Positions 22,658-36,200 of a stretch of DNA of 64,000 nt are shown here, piece after piece (position 1 is the first letter of the stretch; each line of letters opens with the position of its first letter). The position numbers were made by a program, and so were the translations under genes. The notes under the pieces were generated by a model. That model was not told the DNA's origin. It did no database searches and saw only the letters and a program-made list of their open reading frames with translations. Origin of the DNA: Metarhizium brunneum (Eukaryota; Ascomycota; Sordariomycetes; Hypocreales; Clavicipitaceae); NCBI RefSeq assembly GCF_013426205.1, contig NC_089422.1:6909001-6973000 (forward strand). The letters run 5' to 3'.

Positions 22658-24685
22658 TTAGACCCTCTTACGCTGTATCAAACAATGCTGCCCCCACTTT
22701 CTTCTAAACTTCTCTGGTATAATCTCAAGCTCGGGAACCCATAAAGTCCTTGCCAAGATGTGCGTGTTCGCAGCATCCAAGAACGGTTTACACTGGACAA
22801 CCTCCCACGTGTCCTTGTCGGCTATGTAGTCCGGCTCGTTCGGGGGCAAGGGCTCAGTTCGCAGAGGATATTGGGTGTCGACTAGGAACGAGCATGCCCT
22901 GATGTCGACGTACTTGCCAGGGTCCTCCTCATTTCGATCGTTGAGGCCACTCGTTGGAAGCCACGTACCACTCCAGAAGCCGAACCCAATCTTCGCTTCA
23001 GAGAATTCGCCAGGCAAAAGACCGCGGAATTCAGACCGAATAAACTTGGCGTGCATATCGCGTGGCAGGAAGTAAGACGAGGGGAAGCGATACCACTCTT
23101 TTCCGAAACACACGATATCTTCTTCCCTGCCCACTGGTGTTTGGCCGTGGCTAGATTGCCACAGTCTGGAGTAAATACGCAACGGGGCAGAGTATGCCGA
23201 GTAAATGCCGTAAAGTCTAGCAAGACTGACATCTAAAGCCAAAAGCATCACAGCGCTGACGGCCAACAACTTCAGTCGAGCAGGAATCTTTCCAGCAATC
23301 GTGCTCGGGTCAGTACTTCCAACCGCTGCCAAGACGATGTGAAGAGAAATGCTGGCATTGAGAGTCAAAAACGGATACACTGGATACATGAATCTCTCTT
23401 CCTTGTGAGGCTGTGCTGTGAAGATGGCTAGCCACATATAGAATGGCGTCACAAACACGACGGTACGCAGACCGGACTGGAAGCCCTGTCCCGATGGTGA
23501 AATGACTTTTTGGAGTAAAAATAGTGGCAGTGCCAATAGTGCCAGGACAAACCAAATGTTGAAGTTGAGTGCCAGGTTCTTGAAGTAGAATGTCCAAGGT
23601 TCGGTCCCATACAAATCGGGGCCGCCCGTTGATGAGAAGATGTTGTACTTGACAATGTTCCAGCTGACCACAGCAATCTTCTTGTAAAAGAAGAGGTTGA
23701 TCAAGAAGTCAAAGAACTGCAGCACGTTAGTCCTGGGCTGCTGCATAGCACCGCATCACGGGTTCTTTTTTTTTGCACTCACCAAAACTATCAACCCGGC
23801 AATCACGCCACGGAAGAACCGAATAATGGACTCAATGAAAGCATCCTTATCGCTGAAAAGGACAAGAACGAACTCTTCCAAAAGGTAAGGAGCGCAGAGT
23901 GCCGAGGCAAAGGGCCATCCAAGAATCCCTGCAGCAGCAAACCAGAAAATCCCGTGTGCAGTCTTGATACCGCCGCGCCAGTTCATAAATGACGCCGCAC
24001 CAAGCATACACATGTACATTGCAAAACTGGATGGCAAGAATGACGCGCTGGCGTGAAAGTTTCCAGGACAGATGACAGTCGATATTAAAAAGAACATGCC
24101 GATTCTGCCGTTCATAGTAAGGCTGATGACTTTGAACAAGACAGTCTGGCAGAGGGCGCAAACAAAGGCAAGGCCGTAGCGGATAAAGTAAAATTCAGAC
24201 ACCTAAAATAGTCAGGCCAAAGATAAAACACACTTTGCAACGTTATCAAGCTTGCCTTTGACGACTGGGGCAGCAATCTACGGACGCTGCCGACTATCGA
24301 ATGAAGCCCGACATAAAGCCAGCTCCGGATAGCAAAGTCTGGTGAGTACTCCCATGTCTGCAGGCCATATCCATGGGACAGGTAGTGCGCCGGCTCCCAG
24401 TAATTGAACGTCTCGTCGCAATCCTGGATCGGAGCATAAAGAGCTGCAATCATGCCAGCGGCGAAAAAGACGTAAAACGCAGTGATGGGCTGGATTGGAT
24501 AGGGGCCGTTGCGCCTATCAGAACAAGCCAAGTTAGCATTTCACATGCGCCATGAGCCAATGCATACGAATCAAGGGGAGCAAGGCATGGACAAACTAAA
24601 ATGTGAGTTGGACGAACTTCTTTTTAGCATGGCTTGAGGCCGGATGCTCAAAATTTCGCTGTGGTGGCGAAGGATTGGGCGCCAT
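22658..24685 (-). CDS. ALG9: Alpha-1,2-mannosyltransferase of the dolichol pathway
   Basis: ER membrane enzyme that adds alpha-1,2-mannoses to the lipid-linked oligosaccharide used for N-glycosylation (GT22 family). Exons 24618-24685, 24256-24514, 23783-24202 and 22658-23716 give 601 aa, about normal. Diagnostic features are the luminal motif CDETFNYWEPAHYLSHGYGL near the N-terminus and the conserved QPHKEERFMYPVYPFL. The family pattern NIVKYNIF is also present. Introns are 24515-24617 (weak donor GTTCGT), 24203-24255 (a GC-AG intron, donor GCAAGC) and 23717-23782. The GC donor is required to give QSSKVSEFYFIRYG. It is divergent from NAF1 across 456 bp. Confidence 0.92.
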
Positions 24686-25141
24686 GATTGCGAGCAGCAA
24701 CGAGCCATGAAACTAATGGATGTTGAGAGGTGTCGTCATTCGGTTGGGAGTTTAGTTCCATGTACATACATATAGGCCGTTCCGGACGGGCTGTAGTGAG
24801 GTGGGGCGGAAAATGCAAACCGAGGACCCACCGACTTACTGGGTGACCTATTGACGACATTTGGTTTTTTTTTTTTTTTCCTTCGCTAGGTCCAATTTTG
24901 GTGACGAGTTTGCAGCTTATTGAATCCTCTTTGGCAAACCAACCATTTATCATTGCTGTTTTTATTTTGACATCAGTTGGCGCATTTACATCTGTAACTG
25001 TAGTTTGTTCCGACTCTCAAAAGCCTTTGTACAGACCGCTGCAAACCTACCTCTCGCAATCAATCTCCGTCAGCGCCAATCTCCGGCTGCGACTCGTGGA
25101 ACCATTGGAAGCTGGTCTTCCGGCACATCACCACCACCAAG
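24686..25141. promoter_or_regulatory. Divergent promoter region ALG9/NAF1
   Basis: 456 bp between two divergent start codons, so it must carry both promoters. It contains a run of 15 T (24865-24879), typical of nucleosome-excluding tracts in housekeeping promoters. No TATA box stands out. Confidence 0.5.
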
Positions 25142-26827
25142 ATGTCTGGCTTTCAAATCCCTGGCCTGGGGCAAGCCAAGCCTAATGAGACATTACCGCC
25201 TCTCCCAGCAGATGTCCTGGCAGCTGCAGCTAGTGTCGATGCGACAGAAGCACCACCTGCTTCATCAGAGCCACACGGGACCTCTCAACCCAAGCAAAGC
25301 GACAACAAGACCGAGGGGCTCAACACTACTGTCGCAACAGCCGCGCTTCAAGCGACCGAAGAACCCGACGCAATGATCATCGACCAGCCCGACAGCCCAT
25401 CATCTCTAACCGGCGCGCTCGAAGCCGCCATCGGCGGCCTAGACAGCACCGACAATGCACCAGAGCAACCCCAACCGCAAACCAACGCAGTCGCCCTCCA
25501 AAACGACCAAAGCGAACACCCTGAATGGGAAGTCGACTCTTCCCCATACGAATCGTCCTCGGAGTCAAGTAGCTCAGACTCGTCAGACGAAGACTCCGAC
25601 AACGAAGGCTACGAGCTCCTCGGCGTCGAAGAAACCGCCCGCCTCCTCATGGAAGCAGAAGGCGGCTCCGACGACGAGGGCGACCACGGCAAGGGGTCAA
25701 GTGCAGCCCGACTACGCACCAAGAATGAAATCGCAGAAGAAATCGTCCCCAAGCCAGACATCACCATCACCAGCGAGATGAAGATCGAAGAGCTCGGCTC
25801 GATCGAACACATTGTCGAAAACACCGTGCTCGTAAAGGCAATCACCCCAGGTGAATACCAGGTCCTCGACACAGGATCCGCCCTCTGCACCGCCGAGCGC
25901 GCCGTCATCGGCGCCGTCGCAGAAACCATCGGCAAGGTCCTGCAGCCCATGTACACGGTGTACTTTTCTTCCGAGCAGGAAATCAAAGACCTAGCCCTGG
26001 AAGTCGGCACAAAGGTCTTCTACCCCGTCGACCACGCGTCGTACGTCTTTACCCAGCCGCTAAGGAACGCCAAGGGCTCGGACGCGAGTAATTTCCACGA
26101 CGAGGAAGTCGGCGACGACGAGATGGAGTTTTCCGACGACGAGAAGGAAGCAGAGTACAAGAGGGCGCTGAAACAGAAGAAGAAGGACAAGTGGAGGAGC
26201 AAAAATGAAGACAAGGCCGGCGGCGCGGCCAGGGGACCGCATCCTTTGAGCCAGGAGGTTTCTGCAGACGCTGGTTTAAACTACGATGATGACGACGGCC
26301 CGTACAAGCCGTTGGCTCGACCTCCCGGCTTTGGCGACGGACTCGCGCCTAGTGAATCGTACGAGCCCGCCCCTCGACCTGGCTTCCGACGTGGTCGCGG
26401 CGGAGATGTCAGAGGCCGAGGTAGTCGAGGCAGAGGAGGAGCAGGGAGGGGAGGCGGTCGGGGCGGATACGGAAACACGTCGAGAGATGGCTATTCCCTC
26501 CCTCCCCAGGGCGGCCAGCAGAATTCTCAACAGATACCTAGTCAGCCTGCTACACAACAAGCAGCTGCTCCGCCAGTCATGCCCAACTTTGGCTTCCAGC
26601 TCCCCGCTTGGCCACAATCACAAGCGGCCCCAGGACAATATCCTGTGCCGCCTCCACCTCCTCCTCCAGGCTGGCCAGCGCAAGGTCAAGGCCAGGCGGG
26701 CGCTCCAAACACAATTATCAATCCTGCATTTGTAGCGGCGTTGATGAGCCAGATGCAGCAACAGAATGGGCAGCACGGCTGGGGGGCTCAACAGCAACCG
26801 CCACCCAACGGTGGCCAGGCTCAGTGA
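25142..26827 (+). CDS. NAF1: H/ACA snoRNP assembly factor
   Basis: Nuclear chaperone that loads the H/ACA core (Cbf5-Nop10-Nhp2) and is later replaced by Gar1. Single exon, 561 aa, start ATG in good context (CCAAGATG). It opens with SGFQIPGLGQAKP, then a Ser/Asp/Glu-rich region. A Gar1-like core follows from about residue 210 to 340 (KIEELGSIEHIVENTVLVKA; EIKDLALEVGTKVFYPVDHA). Next come an acidic/Lys-rich stretch, an RGG segment (RGRGSRGRGGAGRGGG) and a Pro/Gln-rich tail with PPPPPPPGWP. This order is that of NAF1, not of Gar1. Confidence 0.93.
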   Translation: MSGFQIPGLGQAKPNETLPPLPADVLAAAASVDATEAPPASSEPHGTSQPKQSDNKTEGLNTTVATAALQATEEPDAMIIDQPDSPSSLTGALEAAIGGLDSTDNAPEQPQPQTNAVALQNDQSEHPEWEVDSSPYESSSESSSSDSSDEDSDNEGYELLGVEETARLLMEAEGGSDDEGDHGKGSSAARLRTKNEIAEEIVPKPDITITSEMKIEELGSIEHIVENTVLVKAITPGEYQVLDTGSALCTAERAVIGAVAETIGKVLQPMYTVYFSSEQEIKDLALEVGTKVFYPVDHASYVFTQPLRNAKGSDASNFHDEEVGDDEMEFSDDEKEAEYKRALKQKKKDKWRSKNEDKAGGAARGPHPLSQEVSADAGLNYDDDDGPYKPLARPPGFGDGLAPSESYEPAPRPGFRRGRGGDVRGRGSRGRGGAGRGGGRGGYGNTSRDGYSLPPQGGQQNSQQIPSQPATQQAAAPPVMPNFGFQLPAWPQSQAAPGQYPVPPPPPPPGWPAQGQGQAGAPNTIINPAFVAALMSQMQQQNGQHGWGAQQQPPPNGGQAQ

Positions 26828-27155
26828 TGGGTTCGTATATACCGGTGGGAGGGATCCATGACGGCTTACTTGGATGCAATCATAGAGGGAAAAAATCATG
26901 CATAATTGATTGGCGTTTGGATATATATTTTCAAGATGGACATTGCCTCGTTAGAGCATCTCCGGAAAGAGGCATGCATCAACCGGGCGTTATATAGGGG
27001 GTCTTGTTTGTGCGCAAGACCAAGCCTCCAAAATACCAAGTCTTACGAAACAAAGCCCAATTTTCACAAGTTTACAAGTTGACGATACGTTCGGTCAACG
27101 TAATGTTTAGTTTCCATGTATCCATCTCCTTCTCCGGCGGGCATCAGCGAGCACC
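26828..27155. other. Convergent 3' intergenic region
   Basis: 328 bp between the NAF1 stop and the aminopeptidase stop. Expected to hold 3' UTRs only. Confidence 0.45.
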
Positions 27156-28481
<1,326 letters not shown>

Positions 28482-30219
28482 GTTGGGTCAGAGTTTTCTG
28501 GTTCAGTAGACACGGGGTTCAATGACGCGCAGCTTAAGTATCTGCGGGCGTTGATCAGAGCACTTGAGCTTGTGGGATGACGGGACAGGAGGTAAACTTA
28601 AGTATGTAATGAAACACAAGGCAGGCGGGTGAGGTGACGACAGCACATGCAAATGGAAGTGCAGAAGGAAGCACTGGTAACCTGCCTAATTTAGCGATAG
28701 CCTGAAGCGTCAACTGTCTCCACTTGGATCTAGTCTCCTTGACTGACTGTTTAGTTGCCCACCTACGGGTAGATGAATGGATGGGGTGCTTGGGTTGCTG
28801 GGTGCAGATGCTTGACGGACACTAGCCCTAGTGGTGGGGACATTGGGGCCAATGGTGTCTGAGCACGAGATATCAGCCCCCGCATTTCAAGCATGCCCGT
28901 CAGGTCGGCACGCGACTACCAACAGGGACTGTGCAATCCACCAGGGATGGACGCGACCACCTCGTACCTACTAGTAGTTCTCACATCGGTGAACTTGAGC
29001 AGACAAATAACCAAACAAATAAGCATACTAAATTGCGCGAAATCAGCTGTATGAAATCGACTTGATAATGCCCGCCTTGATGTTTTCTGGGATGTCCCGC
29101 AACGATGGATCACGGATTATGCTGAGTCGACGCCGGGAAATTCTTCAAGCCCCTACATGAAAACAGGAAACTTGTTGCAAAACAGTCATGTAACAACTTA
29201 CCACGTACAGGTTTTCAGATCCTCACCCGGGATATCTGTACGCCACAACACCAACGGGCGCGATGGCTCTCATTACAACTAGCCTGAGGCTCTTCATTCT
29301 GTTGCTTTAACCCCTCACGACCGCCTGCTGGATGCTCGACAGCAGTTATGGGAACGGGGTATACCAATTCACATACAATAAACTAGGAGCTGGAGAGGAG
29401 ATATTTCCAAACATGACCTAGTACAAAATCGACAGCGACGTGGCACCGACGCCTGCTAAGAACGCAAGCAGATTTCCAAAGAACCTCCGACACCGGAGAT
29501 GCTTCGCCGGCAATAGCAGCATAGATCTTGAGGAACTCAACCGTGCCAAGAATGGTTTGATGAACTGGTGCGAGCGGTATAGCCCAGTGACCAAGTCCAT
29601 TGTTATCTCTGTTTTCAACAATACGACGGTATATGTGGGTAGGGGGCTGGCTCATCATTCATTCGATAGATGATAAGCTGCCGAAAGGGTCAAATGGCTA
29701 TTATGTCTTTAAAAATGCTTGTTTCACTTTAATTCCTTTCCCTCCATGTTGCCATGCTCCCCCTAGGAGCAACGGGGATGTGAATAAGCCGTGAGTAGAA
29801 CGACTGCAAAGACGCACACGGGGTGATTAGATGATCTTGCTAACCATGTGCTATTGTGCTTGCCCGTAGATGACATTGCACGCCAGCGTCATGCTCATCG
29901 CAGAGCTGATATCCTCGACGAACTTGGATCGATCATGGCTCTCCCTGCTGTTTGATGTCGCAGTCTTACATAGCCGCAATGCCAATTAGAGAGATAACTT
30001 CGATCTCCATGGCACACCTATATTTCCGAGCAAACCTGCTGGTTTACCGCCTCGCCATGCCTTGCTCAATTCTTGCCCAATTGCCACCTTTCGAGCGCAC
30101 GCCCGGGGGATAACTGGGCGCGGAACAAGTCTGTCCGTCCACGGCTCAATAATCAGCCCCAACGACAAGCAATCGCCAACAGAGGTTCCAACAGCTCTCG
30201 GAACTTCAAGCCATGTGTC
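28482..30219. other. Gene-poor intergenic region
   Basis: 1.7 kb above the aminopeptidase and below PSF2. Minus-strand frames near 29383-29658 and a short protein-like tail near 29880-29970 are the only suggestive pieces; neither has a clear start, splice partner or family. Confidence 0.4.
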
Positions 30220-31087
30220 TCATAATCCCATATCGTCGTCGCTTTCCTCTCCATCATCCCGTCCCTGCTCTTCTTCCTCTCGCCTCATGGCCTCAGCACT
30301 TGCCCCAATCGTCCTCACACCCTCCACTACGCCCGTAACAAATCCCCTGCTCTCGGCCAGCTCCATGGCCCCCACGCCCCTCAGGCTCATCACTCCATCA
30401 ACACCACTCTCCAGCTGCGCCGTACTGCTCCTCATCTTGGCCGCCCGAACCTCCTGCAGGTCCCTCAGTAACGACCGCACTTCCGACGCCGAAGCAATAT
30501 CATCGCCTGCGTGGGCGAGCAGCATCTCTGCCAACTCAAACCAGTGATAGGGCAAAGCCCCAGACGGCGCGTCGGCCGTACACGACGGTAGAAACGGCGG
30601 AGAGAGAATGGTCTCCTTGCCAGAGAAGGCGTTTATGCGTGTAGCGTTTCCCAGAGAATCGGCGCGTGAGCGCGGCGGAGGCGGTGGAGCCCATCCTTTG
30701 GTGTCGACCTTGGTTTCGTGGTGGATGACGTCGCGGAGGGAGTCGGGATGCATCCACGGCGGCGGCACGATGTTGGCGCGGCGTTGTTTTTTGAGCAGCA
30801 GCGCGAGCCAGAGCGGGAGATTGCTTCTTCTGGGTGGACGCAGCTGAGGCGTTTGGCCCTGAGTTTTTGCATTAGTTTGTCATCGTGGGACAGCGTTGAG
30901 AATTGGCTGGCCGGGGTCGATTCGCCGGCCCATGCGACTCGCGATGGCGACGCGACGGCGCAGCTGCACGTACCGCGAGGAGATGGATGCTCTCTAACCG
31001 CTGTCTCGGAACAACAGTCACGAGCTCCATTTCACATAGAAAGGCTACCTCGGAGGGAACCAGTCCCGGGGGCAGACGCAGGGCCAT
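30220..31087 (-). CDS. PSF2: GINS complex subunit Psf2
   Basis: Part of GINS, which joins Cdc45 and MCM in the replicative CMG helicase. Exons 30974-31087 and 30220-30858 (intron 30859-30973) give 250 aa. The N-terminus is the family hallmark: [20 protein letters not shown], then [16 protein letters not shown]. After the splice come [20 protein letters not shown] and [12 protein letters not shown], then [20 protein letters not shown] and [17 protein letters not shown]. The C-terminal acidic tail EESDDDMGL is fungal style. The start at 31087 aligns with the usual Psf2 start; an in-frame ATG further up is not needed. Confidence 0.94.
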
Positions 31088-32239
31088 GGTTGACGGGACT
31101 GCCACCGACAGGCGCGTGTGGTCGCGTACTGATGCGAGAACTCTGGAGTTGGGATTGACGTCTGACAGCCCCTCGTTCAATGTCCCGTCTGGTCGTTCAG
31201 TTCAATGATTAGAGACTTGACTCCACTATGACCACCTTGGCCATGCCGTGTGACTGGCTCTCTGGCAAGAGCCAGACTCAATGCAAGCGTCAATCCATGC
31301 CACATTAGGGTTGATCCACCACAGCTAGTCGGCGGTGTCGGGCCTCTGGAGCTCCGCTCTTCCGACTCCCCGTCCCGATTACATGTCGACGGTAGTTATC
31401 CAGGATCCTCCTACCGAGCACCAGACAGCTGCCACCCTCGGTGCTTATTTCAGGCTACACGCAACCGTTGCATTCCAGTATGCCCTTCAGCTGCACAATC
31501 CAGCCATATCCAAAAAAAATATCAGCACGGACGTGACTCATTCTGACTTCATATGCCCCGCCCTTGAACGAATACGGCAAGAGGTGTGCATTCTGGCTTG
31601 AGCATCCCAGCATCGGAGTCGGGAAACATCTTGGAGCTGTAAGAGTGTAGAAAGCTGTGTAACAGCACTTGAGGCTTTTCCACGAACAAGCGTTACACAC
31701 AGAAGGCTGCAATGGGGGTTCTCCGCTGGTCCAGTCCCTTGGGATTCGGGATGAACCGAGGAAACTGGAAGCAAACCCATCTAGGAAGTTCCACAATGGA
31801 GTCACGCTACATATGTAGCCTCAGAGACGGAATTTCAATATTCATCAAAGTACGGCACAATTCTCAGGGGCCGTCCATGGCAATGAGTCGTGTGTCTGGT
31901 CTGGAGAGTTCACGAGGCAGCATCAGCTCTCAAGTTGCAGAAACAATGACGAGGTTTTCTCAGAATCGGTGCCATTACGTGGAAATCTTTCCAGCAATAA
32001 ATAATGTCTGCTTCATCTAAATCAACAGCGCTTGGAACTATTCTCCGTCTTTTGATCCTTCTAAAGCTCCCGCTGAATTCGGGGCCAGCCCATTAGGGAG
32101 CCTGGTTTTCTCCACCCCGAAATAAAACATATTTTGGTGTTTATAACGGCAAAAGTCACACTGCGCTTGTGAGAGAAGATGGTTTAAAAAAAAGGTAGAG
32201 AGTAGTAGCCCGCATTCAGGGAGACAGGCAAAATTCCCA
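31088..32239. other. Intergenic region, no gene seen
   Basis: 1.15 kb above PSF2 and below the zinc-cluster gene. Overlapping frames on both strands (31250-31805) show no family features. Confidence 0.4.
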
Positions 32240-33295
32240 TCATACCATGAGTGTATCCAATATGCTGCCGCCCTCGTCGCCTCCGCGCTGATTAGCTTCA
32301 TCGAGCCCAGACTCCCGAGCTTGCTGGGCGAGGAATTGTAAAACGTTTCGAAGCTCCTCGCGAAACCTTTCGGCGCCGTTGTATTCAGGGTCAATTTCCT
32401 CTAAAATCCTTTGGCCGCTTTGCAGATGCGCTTGTGCGGCCTCCTGGTCCCCATTTATTGTCTCGAAGATGACAAAGAACATGCAGCATATGACTGCTTC
32501 ACGGAGGTCTATGTACCCCGTCGTCGCCTGCCTGGCTTCTTGCAGTGCAATCCCATGGCAAGATAAGGCCTCTCCGTAGTGGTCCCTTTCGGTGACTTTT
32601 CCGGCCCGTGCCAGAGTATGGCCCCTGGCAAAAAGGAGAGCATGAACTGCCATGTTGGCATAGCGAATTGCGGGGTTATCATGAGCGAGACGGGGAAGTT
32701 CGAAGGTCCAGAATGTGTCGTCGAACGTTGAACGGGTGTCTGGGACGGTGAAATAGTGTCCTGTAGGCTGTGGTTGGTAGCTCGTATATCCGTGAGAGCT
32801 GGCTTGGGAATCGATTGATTCTGGAGGGGAGAGATTCTCAGGGAGTTGAAGTTGATAGCCGCAATCATACAGACTGAGATCTAGCTCTTCAGGGGATGAT
32901 GTGCCGTCATTTTCGGGACTTCGCGGTGTCACAAAAGCCTGCTTGGCGGGCGACTTGGGTTGGTTGAGGATAGGCTCGTAGCCACCACAAAACCCTGCCC
33001 ATTTGATACAGTTTTTGCAAGCCGGCTTTGTCTCATCGCATTTCACGTGTCGTCTCCTGTGGTGTGTATTAGTATATGGACAAGCGGGCGGATATACGAG
33101 CACATTGTTCTTACTTGCCTACAGTGAATGTTAGTCTAACAGTTTTACTATTGATGGAACGTTGAACAGGGAGCGAAACAGAGTTGTGTACGTTGATGAA
33201 AACGCTCAAGACTTACAAGTGACACATCCAGTCCGTACTTTGGCGAACTTGGCACGCGTCGCGCGCTTTCGCTTGGTGATAGGAAAGCTCATCAT
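32240..33295 (-). CDS. Zn2Cys6 transcription factor with a likely 4-nt micro-exon
   Basis: Nuclear binuclear-zinc-cluster regulator; targets unknown. Best model: exon 33217-33295, micro-exon 33115-33118 (GCAA), exon 32240-33056, total 299 aa. Introns are 33119-33216 (donor GTAAGT, branch ACTAAC, acceptor TGTAG) and 33057-33114 (donor GTAAGA, branch TACTAAT, acceptor CACAG). The join gives RTGCVTCKRRHVKCDETKPA then CKNCIKWAGFC, a complete six-cysteine cluster after a basic N-terminus (KRKRATRAKFAKVR). The rest is a short fungal-specific middle region ending at a stop at 32240. The same protein results if one intron used the weak donor GTCTTG at 33212. The protein is short for the class, and a further 3' exon is possible because GTATGA lies at the stop. 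Confidence 0.82.
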
Positions 33296-36200
33296 TAAGT
33301 TTCCTTTATGTAAACTTCTAGCAAAGGACAGTGGTCAGAAAAGGGGGGTTAACAAAACGATGGAACTTTTCTGGAAAGCAGTGTTTGGCTCACTGGTCGA
33401 GTTGTTGCGTATCTGATACTGGAGACTCGTCAGGCATCCCGATAGACGATTAGAGCCAGTACCGAATAATTAATGGGGAATACGAGTATAAATCGACATG
33501 CGAAGCCAAGAAAGAGGAAACATTGGACGGGGGTATTTGCCCCGAGAAGGATTACAAAGTAGGTATAATGCTAAAACCTGGGGACCTGGAGAAGACGCCA
33601 TGCCGCGACGTCTTTTTTTTAAACCCTTTCCAGCGCAGACTGCCACGCATCAAATGAAACCCGATTTCCGTCACATCTTAGGCAGTTGGGCCAGGATAGC
33701 CAGAATCTCGGGGGCTGAGCCAGCCACGGGAGGAACCACTGTAACCTTACAGTCGGCAACCTTCAGATGGGGGTGGGCTGAGTGAGTTTGTACATGACTT
33801 ACTCAGGCAGGGGAATAGGAGGGCCACCATTCCATAATGGACGCAATGGGACAGGTTGACTGATGAGAACTAATGTCTCTATGCGCCGTCTGTACGTGTC
33901 ATTGGTGCTTCGAGGCCCAAGAGATAGGCATGGGATGAAGCCCCGGCGACCAAAGAGAGAAGCTATTGGCCACGAGTGGCAGTGACTAGCAACAGGACCG
34001 CCACGTCGGGGGCCACTCATGGTAGTTGGGCGAACATGAAGTCTCCAGTCCAGATGTCTCCATGCCCACGCGCCTGGCATATGCAGGACTCTCATATCAG
34101 CCCTATGGAGTGGATCCTCCCACAGGAGATTTCTGACAACGGGGGAAGGGGTTGAAAGCTAGAGGACAGCCAGTATCGAGTGGATGCTGACAGGTGGTCA
34201 TTCTGCCCCTGCCAACATACTGCCTGGTAGTATTCTGTCTTCTGTGACCCATTTGGCGAATGAGCCAGGCCGCACCCAGGTTTAATGTCTGTCCTGTTCG
34301 ATGGCTGATGCCACCAACGATGGGGGCGGTTCGGTCTGATAGGCTTCCCCAAAGGAAGGATATGACTATTGTGACAGGCAGGGGCGTTGACATGTGCCGA
34401 CGGGGTCCAATTTGAGCCGCGCCGGCGAGCTGACGACTCTCTTACGATAAGTACCGATACCGGTAGCCATCAGTCCTTTCCAAGAATGCCGGCCTGTAGA
34501 ATCGCTGAGCAAGGTGACGACAGAACCTCGACCGTGCATCCAAGCAGTTACGGACAGCACACACCACCGCGGCCTGTCCGCGGCCTATACAGATTAGCTT
34601 TTTGCCTGGATTTTTTTTTGCCCAGACTCGGTGAAACAAACTCACGAAATCGTAAACCGTACGTCGTAGGAAACACTGGGCAAACGACCCAAAGACCACA
34701 ACCGTTTGAATTGGGGCTAATTTGCCCGTACCTCTAGCACTTGAACGTCACTGGGGCAGGGTCTAGAGCAACCTGAGGTTCAGCGGGGCAACAAGCTAGC
34801 GCCGACCTGGGGTTAGCGACTGTGGTCGTGAAGCCTGGTAACATTGACCTATGTACGTACCGACGTAGATAGGCACTTGGGTCAACCGGTAAACGGCGGT
34901 TCTACAGACAATTCTCGATCTAAGCTTGTGCTGATCCGGCTCACAGCCGACTTATTAGCTGGTGCCTTGACGATTGTCCACTCGGACGAGACAAGACGCC
35001 TGGCTCAAATGGCCCGCTCTGCTGTGTGCGAGGACTAACCTCGATGCAGATGCCGACCTTTAGCCTAAGAGGTCCTGAAAGGTGTAGAGAAGTGGGGTCC
35101 CGAGCCAACAGTATCGTCGGCGCGTCTTTGGCAATCTATTCCCGTCGAGCAAAGGCAAACGCCTCCCTTCGCCTCCATCATGCCTCGGGAAGTCGGCTGT
35201 CCATCAACCACGCGTCGCCATCAGTGCCGTGGTAGTACCACTTGCACCACGTTTGCCGCCCATCTGGCACTCATTTCGAGTCCCCTGTAACCCATTGGCA
35301 ACCGCATGGTCATCTCAGAGTCGCCAGAGACAGGCCTTGACCAGCTTCACCGTCCAGACCATCAGTACCAGATCCAACCTGACACCAGCAATGGGAGTTA
35401 GGCGGTGTGCCAACTCCTGGGGTTGAGGTCCACGTGGGCCGGTATAATTGCAGAATTTTTTGTCCTTCTTTTTTGCCAAAGCTCGCCGTATTATTTGCCT
35501 ATTTGGACCTGCAAAGAAAACCGTCGACTGAAGACGCCACATGACCCAAGCCATTCATTCACAAACAGGCATTGATGTCAGACCAGCATAAGCCGCCACT
35601 GGTATGCCCACTGCAATTGGCAACTCCTCCGGGCTTGAGAGGTGCTGCAAACCGTCAATTCAATTCGTATTGCGCATGAAGGCTTACCTACGACATCAAT
35701 CCCGCCTTCTCCCTGCCATACGTTGTACATGGATCTTCCTTTCGCCGTGGCAGTTTGAAGCAACGACATGTTCGGCACCCGGAAATCGAAAAGGTGGATC
35801 TCTGATGCCGAGCCTTAATTTCGGACCTTGTCGACCGAACCTTCACACCAACCGGGAAAATTAGAACAAACTTTTCGTTCCGGAGTACTACGAGACACAC
35901 CCCCCGGAAGGCTGCCAGACTTGGCAAGCCATCCCCAGGAATAGACTCGAGTCCGGCTCTCGCTGGAATAGGGTGGAGCAGCATCTCGCGGCCTGACCCG
36001 GACAAAAGCTGAAGACGCAGGTTTATCCGCCTTCACCGCCGCCTTCACGGTCGCACTCGAGACACAGGAAACAAAACCTTCTAGGGGATATCCACGGTCA
36101 ACTGTGAAATAAAAGTGAGGCTAATTCGCGCTGTGGCTTGATGCGACGTCTCTCCGACCATGGTGACATTGTCGGCAGGGCACAGTGAAACGAACCGATG

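Noticed and set aside
31250..31805. Overlapping frames of 80-116 codons on both strands between PSF2 and the zinc-cluster gene
   Set aside because: Frames of similar length on both strands with no family features are typical of non-coding sequence.
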